Shown here: positions 42,936 to 51,310 of the stretch, in pieces
Layout: each line of letters begins with the position of its first letter
Numbering within the stretch: position 1 is the first letter of the stretch
Assembly (NCBI RefSeq): GCF_965118635.1
Contig: NZ_CBCPHV010000002.1
Span: forward strand, 124,001-188,000
Length of the DNA stretch: 64,000 nucleotides
Source: Empedobacter brevis_A
GTDB taxonomy: Bacteria > Bacteroidota > Bacteroidia > Flavobacteriales > Weeksellaceae
Reading direction: 5' to 3'
The notes under the pieces: model-generated
What the model saw: the letters and a program-made list of their open reading frames with translations, nothing else
The model's database searches: none
Told to the model about the DNA's origin: nothing
Position numbers and translations under genes: made by a program

Positions 42936-43394
42936 TGCTTTACATTCAGCATAGTGATAAACAGGGAAATTGCATGAATTCGCAATGAAACATAATTCGT
43001 TTGCCTTTTTATGAAGTGAAAGAGCCAAATCTATTTGTGTTGCATCAGCAATAATGACTTTTGGAAACAAATCCACTTTTATAATCTTTCCACTTCCATC
43101 AGCATTTACTTGCAATGTGGCTTCCGAATGATCGCTATAAGAAAGGATATCAATTTTATTTTGCGCACAACAATATAGATAAGACATCATATGGCAAGAA
43201 GTCAAACTACTTAACAATAAATCCTCGGGATTATATAAATTTGGATCGCCTTTAAATGCTTTTGCAGCAGAAACTTCCAAATCAGCTTTTCCTTCAATCG
43301 AAATGGAATGACTTTTTGTGTAAATTCTAGTTGAAGAAGTTGTTTTCGATTCTTTCTTTATCCAACTTAATGCAACTTTAAATAAATGATTCAA
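42930..43394 (-). CDS. OsmC family protein, TTG start
   Basis: A 154-residue OsmC/Ohr-fold protein. The two cysteines used for peroxide reduction are in SSLTSCHMMSYL and IANSCNFPV, and GDPNLYNPEDLLLSS is the family signature. It resembles the OsmC-like group reducing organic hydroperoxides. No ATG precedes the conserved part; the frame starts with TTG at 43394, placed 15 bases after a perfect minus-strand promoter box, so I accept the TTG start. Confidence 0.85.
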   Translation of the reverse strand: MNHLFKVALSWIKKESKTTSSTRIYTKSHSISIEGKADLEVSAAKAFKGDPNLYNPEDLLLSSLTSCHMMSYLYCCAQNKIDILSYSDHSEATLQVNADGSGKIIKVDLFPKVIIADATQIDLALSLHKKANELCFIANSCNFPVYHYAECKAK

Positions 43395-43409
43395 TGGTTA
43401 AATTTTAAT

Positions 43410-43417
43410 CAAAAATA
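43410..43417 (-). promoter_or_regulatory. -7 promoter box before OsmC gene
   Basis: TATTTTTG on the minus strand, an exact match, 15 bases before the TTG start. Confidence 0.6.
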
Positions 43418-43566
43418 ATCTTTTTAAAGTACTATTTTAGTATCAATTCTTTAAAATTACTTATAAGCTAAAAGATTATTCAACAAAAGAAAGTTGAGGT
43501 TATTTGATGATATTTTTAATCTGAAAAATAATTCCTGAAAACTGAAAATTTTCTTTTATCAATGCG

Positions 43567-43574
43567 TATTTTTG
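43567..43574 (+). promoter_or_regulatory. -7 promoter box before radical SAM gene
   Basis: TATTTTTG, an exact match, 16 bases before the TTG start at 43591. Confidence 0.65.
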
Positions 43575-43590
43575 CAACAAATTTCAACGA

Positions 43591-45786
43591 TTGAAAACGG
43601 ATCTTTTATTAATCACGCCACCTTTCACACAATTAAATACACCTTATCCAGGAACAGTTTACTTAAAAGGATTTTTAAACACACTTTCATATTCAACATT
43701 TCAAGCAGATTTAGGTTTAGATGTAATCTTACAATTATTTTCTAGAAAAGGTTTAATTGAATTGTTTGAATTTATTCAAAATCAAGAGATTGAATTAGGT
43801 GATAATAGTAAAAGAATGGTGATGTTATGCGATGAATATATCGCTACAATAGATCCTGTTATTCGATTTTTACAAGGCAAAAATTCAACCTTGGCAGATT
43901 CTATTATTCAAGATGGATATTTACCAGAAGCTTCTCGTTTTGCTGAAATAGAAGATTTAGAATGGGCTTTTGGTTCAATGTCTTTTCAAGATAAAGCGAA
44001 ACATTTGGCAACATTGTATTTAGAAGATTTATCGGATTTAATTATTGAAACGGTTGATGAAAATTTTGGTTTCTCTCGTTATGCCGAACGTTTGGGAAGA
44101 TCGGCAAATTCTTTTGACGAACTGTATGAAGCATTACAAAAAGAACCAACTTATATTGATAAAATTACGCTTTCTGAATTAGAAAAATTAATTCAAAAAA
44201 CGAATCCAAAAATGATTGGTTTTTCGGTTCCTTTTCCTGGGAATTTATATTCAGCTTTTCGTTGTGCACAATATATCAAAACAAATTATCCAGAAATTGT
44301 TGTGGATATGGGCGGTGGTTTTCCAAATACAGAGTTGCGATCTTTAAGTGATTCGCGCGTTTTTGAATTTTTCGATTTCATTACGTTGGATGATGGTGAA
44401 GCACCAACCGAACAATTATTAAAATATATTAATAAAGAAGTTGAAATTTCTGATTTAAAAAGAACTTTTGCTCTTCAAAATAATCAAGTTTCTTATATTA
44501 ATAATCAAACAATTCGCGATTATAAATTCAGCGAAGTGGGAACGCCAGATTATACAGATATCAAATTGGATCAATATATTTCTGTAATCGAAATTGTCAA
44601 TCCTATGCATCGTTTGTGGAGTGATGGACGTTGGAATAAGTTGACGATGGCGCATGGTTGTTATTGGGGAAAATGTACATTTTGTGATATTTCGTTAGAT
44701 TATATCAAAATTTATGAGCCAATTGCAGCAAAACAAATTGTTGATCGAATGGAGGAGTTGATTGAAACAACTCAAAATACAGGATTTCATTTTGTTGACG
44801 AAGCTGCTCCTCCAGCATTAATGCGAGAAGTAGCTTTAGAAATTCTTCGAAGAAAATTAACCGTAACTTGGTGGACAAATATTCGTTTTGAGAAAAGTTT
44901 TACGTATGATTTATGCCGATTATTGAAAGCTTCTGGTTGTATTGCTGTGTCTGGCGGTTTGGAAGTTGCTTCAGATCGATTATTAAAATTGATTGATAAA
45001 GGTGTAACAGTGGAACAAGTAGCGGTTGTGAATCGAAATTTTACCGAAGCTGGAATTATGGTACATGCTTATTTGATGTATGGTTTTCCAACACAAACAA
45101 AACAAGAAACGATTGATAGTTTGGAAATGGTTCGTCAAATGTTTGAATTGCAAATTCTTCAATCCGGATTTTGGCATCAATTTGCAATGACAGCTCATAG
45201 TCCAGTTGGTTTGAATCCTGAAAAATATCAAGTGATTAATCATAGCACCGAATTAGGAACTTTTGCGAATAATGATATGGTTCACGAAGAAAAATCTGGT
45301 TTAATTCATGATCAATTTTCGTATGGATTAAAGAAATCTTTGTTCAATTATATGCACGGAGTTGGTTTTGAATTATCTTTAAATGAATGGTTCGATTTTA
45401 AAGTACCAAGAACATCTATTCAACCAAACTACATAGAAGCGGTTTTGAATAATGAATTATTTGTTACACATAAACCAAATCAGAAAATAGTTTGGTTAGG
45501 AGGAAAGCCTCAAATAGAATTTGTTACTAAAACCAAGAAAGGAAAAACTTTTGAGAATGCTGTTTTACAATTTCATACAAAACAAGATTATCTCGAAATA
45601 GTTGTGGAGAAAGAAATAGGAGAATGGTTGATTGATTTTATTCAGTATTTGAAAGAAAGTCCGAAAGGAGTTTCTTATCAAAAAATGAAAGAAAACTTTG
45701 AAGAAAAAGTACAAACCGATTTTGAACTTTTTATCTATTCAAAACAAGCAGAAAAATTAAAAGAAGTCGCTTTACTTATTGTATAA
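43591..45786 (+). CDS. B12-binding-type radical SAM protein with CX4CX2C cluster motif
   Basis: A 731-residue enzyme. The N-terminal part (LLLITPPFTQLNTPYPGTVYL; KMIGFSVPFPGNLY; VVDMGGGFPNTEL) resembles a cobalamin-binding domain. The radical SAM core begins at GCYWGKCTFC, with Cys at about 357, 362 and 365: the spacing is CX4CX2C rather than CX3CX2C. It continues with FVDEAAPP, VSGGLEVASDRLL and AYLMYGFPTQTKQE. A C-terminal region of about 180 residues follows. The reaction is unknown. The start codon is TTG at 43591, forced by the promoter box 16 bases upstream and the conserved start; no ATG is available. Confidence 0.82.
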   Translation: MKTDLLLITPPFTQLNTPYPGTVYLKGFLNTLSYSTFQADLGLDVILQLFSRKGLIELFEFIQNQEIELGDNSKRMVMLCDEYIATIDPVIRFLQGKNSTLADSIIQDGYLPEASRFAEIEDLEWAFGSMSFQDKAKHLATLYLEDLSDLIIETVDENFGFSRYAERLGRSANSFDELYEALQKEPTYIDKITLSELEKLIQKTNPKMIGFSVPFPGNLYSAFRCAQYIKTNYPEIVVDMGGGFPNTELRSLSDSRVFEFFDFITLDDGEAPTEQLLKYINKEVEISDLKRTFALQNNQVSYINNQTIRDYKFSEVGTPDYTDIKLDQYISVIEIVNPMHRLWSDGRWNKLTMAHGCYWGKCTFCDISLDYIKIYEPIAAKQIVDRMEELIETTQNTGFHFVDEAAPPALMREVALEILRRKLTVTWWTNIRFEKSFTYDLCRLLKASGCIAVSGGLEVASDRLLKLIDKGVTVEQVAVVNRNFTEAGIMVHAYLMYGFPTQTKQETIDSLEMVRQMFELQILQSGFWHQFAMTAHSPVGLNPEKYQVINHSTELGTFANNDMVHEEKSGLIHDQFSYGLKKSLFNYMHGVGFELSLNEWFDFKVPRTSIQPNYIEAVLNNELFVTHKPNQKIVWLGGKPQIEFVTKTKKGKTFENAVLQFHTKQDYLEIVVEKEIGEWLIDFIQYLKESPKGVSYQKMKENFEEKVQTDFELFIYSKQAEKLKEVALLIV

Positions 45787-45789
45787 ACA

Positions 45790-45822
45790 TAAAAAAACCT
45801 TGAATTTTCAAGGTTTTTTATG
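45790..45822. terminator. Terminator after radical SAM gene
   Basis: AAAAAACCTTGAA pairs with TTCAAGGTTTTTT around a small loop; serves both convergent genes. Confidence 0.8.
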
Positions 45823-45831
45823 TTATATAAA

Positions 45832-46455
45832 TTAATTTTGATCAAATGATTTTAAAGTTCCGTCTGCATTAAACATTCCTGTATAGTTGCCTCTTGTTCC
45901 TTCAACACTTGCCATCCATCTTAATTCTCCTGTAGCAGGATTCATTGCATAATAAAGAGCTGTTAAAGGTTGTGCACCTTCAATATCTTTCGATTTGTCT
46001 TGAACTTGTTTGTTGATATTTGCAACAGTTTCAAATTTGATATCGCTTAAAGGAAAAACATTGTCATCCATGCTTCCTCCTCCAGAAATCTGAACTGGTT
46101 GTGGTTCTTGCCATTTTCCATTTTGAAACAAATATTCATCGACGTTTTCTGATTTTTCTGGATCTTGAATAGCTAATTTTATTCTTCCATCTTCGTAAAA
46201 ATAAACTTGTTGAAATACTTTAATATCTTTTCCTTTGAATTTTGGTAATTCCTTCAATTCCTTTTCAGCTTTGTTTAATAAAGTAACATCAGCTAACAAA
46301 TTTGAAGTAGAAATAGCTTCTCCTGAATCATTTCCAGTTTCGTTGTTTTTTGCTTCAACATTTTCAATATCAGTTTGAGAATCTTTTTTTTCATTCTTAC
46401 AAGAAGTGAAAACGAAGGCAGAAATAGCTAAAATTGCAAATAAATTCTTTTTCAT
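45832..46455 (-). CDS. Hypothetical lipoprotein
   Basis: A 207-residue lipoprotein: signal MKKNLFAILAISAFVFTSC with the acylated Cys at 19, then a disordered Glu/Asn/Asp-rich stretch and a beta-rich domain (GKDIKVFQQVYFYEDGRIKLAIQD; NGKWQEPQPVQI; GELRWMASVEG). It looks like a conserved flavobacterial envelope lipoprotein; function unknown. It is likely a separate unit, 75 bases from the upstream gene. Confidence 0.7.
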   Translation of the reverse strand: MKKNLFAILAISAFVFTSCKNEKKDSQTDIENVEAKNNETGNDSGEAISTSNLLADVTLLNKAEKELKELPKFKGKDIKVFQQVYFYEDGRIKLAIQDPEKSENVDEYLFQNGKWQEPQPVQISGGGSMDDNVFPLSDIKFETVANINKQVQDKSKDIEGAQPLTALYYAMNPATGELRWMASVEGTRGNYTGMFNADGTLKSFDQN

Positions 46456-46530
46456 AATGTTTATGTTTTTATACGTACAAATTTAGTTTGCCAAATACAT
46501 CACACAATCACTAATAATAGGGAATTTAGT

Positions 46531-47241
46531 TTATTCAATTTTTATCTTTATTGGAATCGTGTATTTTACTTCAACTTTATTATTATTTTGATCTAATGCT
46601 GGGATGATTAGTTTATTTTCTTTTTGTAACCTATCGATGAGCTTTTCGAAAGACTTTTTAGAAGCATCACCTAAATCTTTATCACCTTCGGATGAAATAT
46701 TAGTAATCTTTCCGTTTGTATCAATAGTAAAGTTTAATTTCGTGCTTATTAACCCATAAATATTATTTTTTGCAGCATTATTCGCAAAGCGTTGTAAATT
46801 ATTTTTTAAATCATTCGATATTTTATATGATAAACATGACATTGCGTCGTAGTTACTTATTTTCGCTTGTTCTTCACAACCAGGATAAATAGGAGCTTTA
46901 GTAAAGGTTTGATTATTAACGATTGCATTAGGCTGAACTGTAGGTGCAACTTCTTTTTCTGTTTCATTAACCTGCTTAGAAATAGGTTTTTTGTTTATTA
47001 CTTTATTTTTTATTTTAGGAACTTCTTGCTTTGTAATTTTTGGTTCGTTTTCTTTATCAATTTTGTTTTCTTTCACAACAGTTATAGAGTCAACTTTTGA
47101 GATAGAATCTTGCTTTTTAGTGTCTAAATTATTGTTTAAAATGCTTGATTCAGTTTTTGTTTTTATATTTTCTTCTTTCTTTTTACAAGTAGAAAATAAT
47201 AATGCTATTCCGACTAATAATATAAATTGATATTTTTTCAT
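46531..47241 (-). CDS. Lipoprotein with TonB C-terminal-like domain
   Basis: A 236-residue protein with a lipoprotein signal (MKKYQFILLVGIALLFSTC). A Lys/Glu/Asn-rich linker spans about residues 20-115, then APIYPGCEEQAK, the pattern found before TonB C-terminal domains in Flavobacteriia, and a TonB_C-like fold (LNFTIDTNGKITNIS, LIIPALDQNNNKVEVKYTIPIKIKI). TonB proteins normally have an inner-membrane helix; here lipidation would place the domain in a membrane leaflet instead. The role may be periplasmic protein contact rather than energy transfer. Confidence 0.65.
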   Translation of the reverse strand: MKKYQFILLVGIALLFSTCKKKEENIKTKTESSILNNNLDTKKQDSISKVDSITVVKENKIDKENEPKITKQEVPKIKNKVINKKPISKQVNETEKEVAPTVQPNAIVNNQTFTKAPIYPGCEEQAKISNYDAMSCLSYKISNDLKNNLQRFANNAAKNNIYGLISTKLNFTIDTNGKITNISSEGDKDLGDASKKSFEKLIDRLQKENKLIIPALDQNNNKVEVKYTIPIKIKIE

Positions 47242-47341
47242 TGTAATTTGGTTAAGATTTCAAATTTAACTCATTTTCAAAACTAAATTTATCGCTAGAA
47301 GTAGGGGTTTACATTATTAAAATTAAACCAATTAAAAAGAA

Positions 47342-48349
47342 TTATTCTTTGTAAACTAATAATCTTTTTAAGGATTGATTAATAAATTCAAATTGGATAT
47401 TATCATTCCCTTTTTTGAATTCAACATTAAATTTTGCCGTATTATCAGATTCTTCGTCTCCAACATTTTGGTACCATTGTGCATTATATCGAGCAAAAAT
47501 ATTTTTACATTCTGTCATAGAAGTCTCATTGAAAACAACATTAAAAGGTAAACCAGAAACTGCATCTTCTCCATAATACTGAATTGCATAAAACGGCTTA
47601 CTATCTTTCATAAATCCATAAATTAAGTTGAAATCATCAAAATCCCAACTCCAGTATTTATCATCTTTACAGGCTTCACAATACAATTCTTTAGGATCAG
47701 TTCCTATAATTTTAGTGAAATATTCTTTGTTTGCAGGAAGTTTTATAAAATCATTTTTGAATAACTTCTTTAATATTTTCGATTCAAGTTTTTCAAGTTC
47801 TTTAAATTCAAACTGATCTGGTATATCACTAATGTCAAATTCTTCTGAATAATCACTTACAAGACTATCTGTACTTTCATTTATTGTGTAATTATTATTT
47901 GTTAAATATGTTTTTATTTCTTCTTCAAGTTTCCCTGTAGATTTTGATTTTTTAGTATCAATAATTTTTTTAGATTCTATATCAGGTTCTATTGATGATA
48001 GTTTAACTTTAACTTCTGTTGAATTATTTGGATTGCCATTTATAGAAACTTCCCACTTTGCTTCTTTAATAAATTGCATCTCTTCTGAAGGTTTTTTATA
48101 CGCTAAACTAAAGTATTCAGAATCTTTATCAACCTTTAATTTCTCTAAAGAAATAGTAGTTTTAAATTCATTTTCTGATGCAACAGCTTCACCAATTCTA
48201 TCAGTGGGCGTAAAATCATTATTAAAATTAGAAACTAAACTTACGACTTCTTTAAAAGGTTTATTAATACTGAATTTAGTTTCTTGTGCTTTTGTATAAA
48301 TAGAGAATAATACTATAAAAAGTATTGTAAAGATTTGATTAATTTTCAT
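47342..48349 (-). CDS. Hypothetical secreted protein
   Basis: A 335-residue protein with a signal peptide ending near YTKAQ. The first half is rich in Ser, Glu and Lys with beta-like stretches (FKTTISLEKLKVDKDSEYFSLAYKK; WEVSINGNPNNSTEVKVKLSS), followed by a charged helix (LEKLESKILKKLFKND) and a domain with CEAC and aromatic residues (YWSWDFDDFNLIYGFM). I do not recognise a family. It is transcribed toward the TonB_C-like lipoprotein gene, 100 bases away. Confidence 0.55.
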   Translation of the reverse strand: MKINQIFTILFIVLFSIYTKAQETKFSINKPFKEVVSLVSNFNNDFTPTDRIGEAVASENEFKTTISLEKLKVDKDSEYFSLAYKKPSEEMQFIKEAKWEVSINGNPNNSTEVKVKLSSIEPDIESKKIIDTKKSKSTGKLEEEIKTYLTNNNYTINESTDSLVSDYSEEFDISDIPDQFEFKELEKLESKILKKLFKNDFIKLPANKEYFTKIIGTDPKELYCEACKDDKYWSWDFDDFNLIYGFMKDSKPFYAIQYYGEDAVSGLPFNVVFNETSMTECKNIFARYNAQWYQNVGDEESDNTAKFNVEFKKGNDNIQFEFINQSLKRLLVYKE

Positions 48350-48433
48350 TTAGGTACTTTTATTAAAGGTATTGAAAATAAGTCTTAAAAAGCATTTTTT
48401 TAGAGTGTATTTTGTACAATCAAAAAATGTTTC

Positions 48434-48441
48434 TATATTTG
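48434..48441 (+). promoter_or_regulatory. -7 promoter box upstream of the hmgA unit
   Basis: TATATTTG, an exact TAnnTTTG match. It is the only perfect box I see in the 287-base gap and would give a transcript starting near 48447. Confidence 0.6.
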
Positions 48442-48460
48442 AGATAACCACAGAAAAGAA

Positions 48461-48562
48461 ATGCAAACAATTAAAGAAAATATAAGACCTTTATTTGTTG
48501 GAATGAATAAGCAAACTTCTGCTTTACTTTCCAAAATTGTATTTGCTCAATATTCACATTAG
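48461..48562 (+). CDS. Possible 33-codon leader ORF upstream of hmgA
   Basis: An ATG lies about 14 bases after the predicted transcript start, in good position for translation. The 33 codons encode a small peptide with no run of Tyr or Phe, so it is not a classical attenuator. The stop TAG is 74 bases before the hmgA ATG. It may be a leader peptide, a remnant, or chance. Confidence 0.3.
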   Translation: MQTIKENIRPLFVGMNKQTSALLSKIVFAQYSH

Positions 48563-48581
48563 AATGTTGCAGATTATTTGT

Positions 48582-48596
48582 TGACGACTTTCGTCA
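48582..48596. promoter_or_regulatory. Palindrome between leader ORF and hmgA
   Basis: TGACGA-CTT-TCGTCA is a perfect 6-bp inverted repeat 40 bases before hmgA. It is GC-richer than its surroundings and could be an operator or a small mRNA hairpin. Confidence 0.4.
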
Positions 48597-48636
48597 TCTA
48601 TTTACCTTTTCATCAAAATAACAAACAAAATACGAT

Positions 48637-49794
48637 ATGCCACTTTATCATCATTTGGGAGAATTCCCACAAAAGCGACATACGGTATTCCGAAAACCAA
48701 ATGGAGAATTATATGCAGAAGAATTAGTTTCTACGCATGGATTTTCGAGTACGTATTCCAATGTTTATCACTGTTATCCGCCAACATTGGTGAAAGCGAT
48801 AAACGAACCTTATTCGGTAGAACCTAAAATTGCTCGTGCAAAACATTTAAAACATACATCTCTAAAAGGTTTTAAAGTAAAACCTACCAAAGATTATTTA
48901 GAATCTCGTGTGCCTGTTTTGGTTAACAATGATTTGCATATTTCATTGGCTGCGCCACAAGAATCGATGACTGATTATTTCTATAAAAATTCGATGGCAG
49001 ATGAAGTAATTTTTATTCACGAAGGTTCAGGAATTTTAAAAACAGGTTATGGGCAAATCGAATTCGAATATGGAGATTATTTGGTGATTCCACGTGGAAT
49101 TATTTATCAACTTCATTTCAATGATTCAAATAATCGTTTATTTATTACAGAGTCTTTTAGTCCAGTTGAAACTCCTCGACGTTATCGCAATCATTTTGGA
49201 CAATTAATGGAGCATTCACCTTTTTGTGAACGAGATATTAAACGCCCACAAAATCTTGAAACCAATGATGAACATGGAGATTTTAAGATTATGATAAAAA
49301 AGGAAGGATTGATTTATCCTTATGTTTATGGAACACATCCTTTCGATTTTGTTGGTTGGGATGGTTATCATTATCCATGGGCTTTTTCTATTCATAATTT
49401 CGAGCCAATTACAGGACGTATTCATCAGCCGCCACCAGTTCATCAAACTTTCGAAGGTGAAGGATTTGTGATCTGTAGTTTTGTTCCGCGCCTTTTCGAT
49501 TATCATCCAAATGCAATTCCAGCGCCTTATAATCATAGTAATGTCGATTCTGATGAGATATTATATTATGTTGATGGAGATTTTATGTCGAGAAAATCGG
49601 TAGAAAAAGGACAAATTACGTTACATCCAGCAGGAATTCCACATGGTCCGCATCCAGGAACAGTTGAAAAATCTATTGGAGCGAAAGAAACACATGAATT
49701 AGCTGTGATGATTGATCCTTTTAGACCGTTAATGTTAACCGAACAGGCTTTGGAAATAGAAGATCCAGATTATTATAAATCTTGGCTTTACTAA
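48637..49794 (+). CDS. hmgA: Homogentisate 1,2-dioxygenase
   Basis: HmgA opens the ring of homogentisate to maleylacetoacetate with Fe(II) and O2, in tyrosine degradation. The 385 residues show cupin-type matches to the family: MADEVIFIHEGSGILKTGYG, YGDYLVIPRGI, GWDGYHYPWAFSIHNFEPITG, and the metal region HPAGIPHGPHPG followed by KETHELAVMIDPFRPL. The family in Bacteroidota is this shorter form. It is followed 92 bases later by hppD, which makes its substrate. Confidence 0.94.
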   Translation: MPLYHHLGEFPQKRHTVFRKPNGELYAEELVSTHGFSSTYSNVYHCYPPTLVKAINEPYSVEPKIARAKHLKHTSLKGFKVKPTKDYLESRVPVLVNNDLHISLAAPQESMTDYFYKNSMADEVIFIHEGSGILKTGYGQIEFEYGDYLVIPRGIIYQLHFNDSNNRLFITESFSPVETPRRYRNHFGQLMEHSPFCERDIKRPQNLETNDEHGDFKIMIKKEGLIYPYVYGTHPFDFVGWDGYHYPWAFSIHNFEPITGRIHQPPPVHQTFEGEGFVICSFVPRLFDYHPNAIPAPYNHSNVDSDEILYYVDGDFMSRKSVEKGQITLHPAGIPHGPHPGTVEKSIGAKETHELAVMIDPFRPLMLTEQALEIEDPDYYKSWLY

Positions 49795-49886
49795 GAAATT
49801 TTAATTCTAAGTTATTTTCATTTCGTAGTTAGAAGGAATCACAAAACATATTATTACATAATACATCAAAATAAAAACACAATAAA

Positions 49887-51017
49887 ATGAGTACACAAAC
49901 ATTTGCAGAAAAAATAGCATTAGCACAAGATTTTCTTCCAATCAATGGAACAGATTATATCGAGTTTTATGTTGGTAATGCCAAACAATCTGCACATTAT
50001 TACAAAACAGCTTTCGGATTTCAAGAAGTTGCTTATGCAGGTCCTGAAACAGGAGTAAGAGATAGAGCTTCTTATGTTTTACAACAAGGAAAAATTCGTT
50101 TGGTTTTAACTTCTGGTTTAAAATCTGATTCTCCAATTTGCCAGCATGCAATGAAACATGGAGATGGAGTGAAAATTTTAGCACTTTGGGTAGATGATGC
50201 GTATGATGCTTTTGAGCAAACAACAAAGCGTGGTGGGAAACCTTATTTAGAGCCAACAACTATTACAGATGAATTTGGAGAAGTAAAAATGGCTGGAATT
50301 TATACATATGGTGAAACAGTACATATGTTTATTGAACGTAAAAATTATGATGGTCCTTTTATGCCAGGTTATATAAAATCTGAATCGACATATCAACCAA
50401 CAGATTGTGGTTTATTATATGTCGATCATTGCGTAGGAAATGTAGGTTGGAATCGTATGAATGATTGCGTAGCTTGGTACCAAGATGTAATGGGATTTGT
50501 CAATATTTTATCTTTTGATGACAAGCAAATTAATACAGAATATTCGGCTCTTATGTCCAAGGTAATGAGTAATGGAAATGGTTATTCAAAATTTCCAATT
50601 AATGAGCCAGCAGAAGGACAAAAGAAATCTCAGGTAGAAGAATATTTAGATTTTTATGAAGGAGAAGGAGTGCAGCATATTGCAGTTGCTACTAAAGATA
50701 TTGTGAAAACTGTTACAGAGTTAAAATCTCGCGGAGTTGAGTTTTTATCTGCTCCGCCTGAAGCGTATTACGATATGATTCCTGAACGTGTTGGAGAAAT
50801 TGATGAAGATATCAAAAAGTTACAAGATCTTGGAATTTTAGTTGATTGTGACGAAGAAGGTTATTTATTACAAATTTTTACAAAACCAGTTGAAGATCGT
50901 CCAACATTATTCTATGAAATTATCGAACGACATGGAGCACAATCGTTTGGAGCAGGGAATTTCAAAGCGTTATTCGAAGCGCTAGAAAGAGAACAAGAAC
51001 GTAGAGGAAATTTATAA
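49887..51017 (+). CDS. hppD: 4-hydroxyphenylpyruvate dioxygenase
   Basis: HppD converts 4-hydroxyphenylpyruvate to homogentisate. The 376 residues have two VOC-type repeats; metal ligands lie in YVDHCVGNV (His), GVQHIAVAT (His) and LFYEIIER (Glu). The C-terminal FGAGNFKALFEALEREQERRG is a strong family signature. It sits downstream of hmgA, so the pair runs from 4-hydroxyphenylpyruvate to maleylacetoacetate. The last two steps, isomerase and fumarylacetoacetase, are not in the window. Confidence 0.96.
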   Translation: MSTQTFAEKIALAQDFLPINGTDYIEFYVGNAKQSAHYYKTAFGFQEVAYAGPETGVRDRASYVLQQGKIRLVLTSGLKSDSPICQHAMKHGDGVKILALWVDDAYDAFEQTTKRGGKPYLEPTTITDEFGEVKMAGIYTYGETVHMFIERKNYDGPFMPGYIKSESTYQPTDCGLLYVDHCVGNVGWNRMNDCVAWYQDVMGFVNILSFDDKQINTEYSALMSKVMSNGNGYSKFPINEPAEGQKKSQVEEYLDFYEGEGVQHIAVATKDIVKTVTELKSRGVEFLSAPPEAYYDMIPERVGEIDEDIKKLQDLGILVDCDEEGYLLQIFTKPVEDRPTLFYEIIERHGAQSFGAGNFKALFEALEREQERRGNL

Positions 51018-51030
51018 AATATTTATTTTT

Positions 51031-51064
51031 AAAAGCCATTGGATTATTTTTAATGGCTTTTTTA
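51031..51064 (+). terminator. Intrinsic terminator after hppD
   Basis: AAAAGCCATT (51031-51040) pairs with AATGGCTTTT (51052-51061), followed by T's. Confidence 0.75.
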
Positions 51065-51243
51065 TTTAAAGCTCGTTAAGAATACAACAGAATTTTGTGA
51101 CAGAATTTTAAATAAAAACTCATCAAGTGTATTTTACACATTAAAATAAAAAAAAGTAAGTAAATAAGTGAAAATGAACTAAATTTTAAAAAGAATATCT
51201 TGGATGAGATTCTATATTTTGTAAAATAATGAAAGAATAATTT

Positions 51244-51261
51244 AACTAACATTCATTAGTT
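51244..51261 (+). promoter_or_regulatory. Predicted PaaR operator before the E2-E1 genes
   Basis: AACTAAC-ATTC-ATTAGTT is an inverted repeat with one arm mismatch, 49 bases before the E2 ATG. It matches the repeat at 54674-54691 before paaK in arms, spacing and distance to the start. The core CTAACATTCATTAG is 12/14 to the Thermus PaaR consensus CNAACGNNCGTTNG as I recall it. Confidence 0.6.
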
Positions 51262-51310
51262 TTTGTAAAAAATCATTATCTTCAACGCTGAAAAACTGCA
51301 AAAAAACAAA

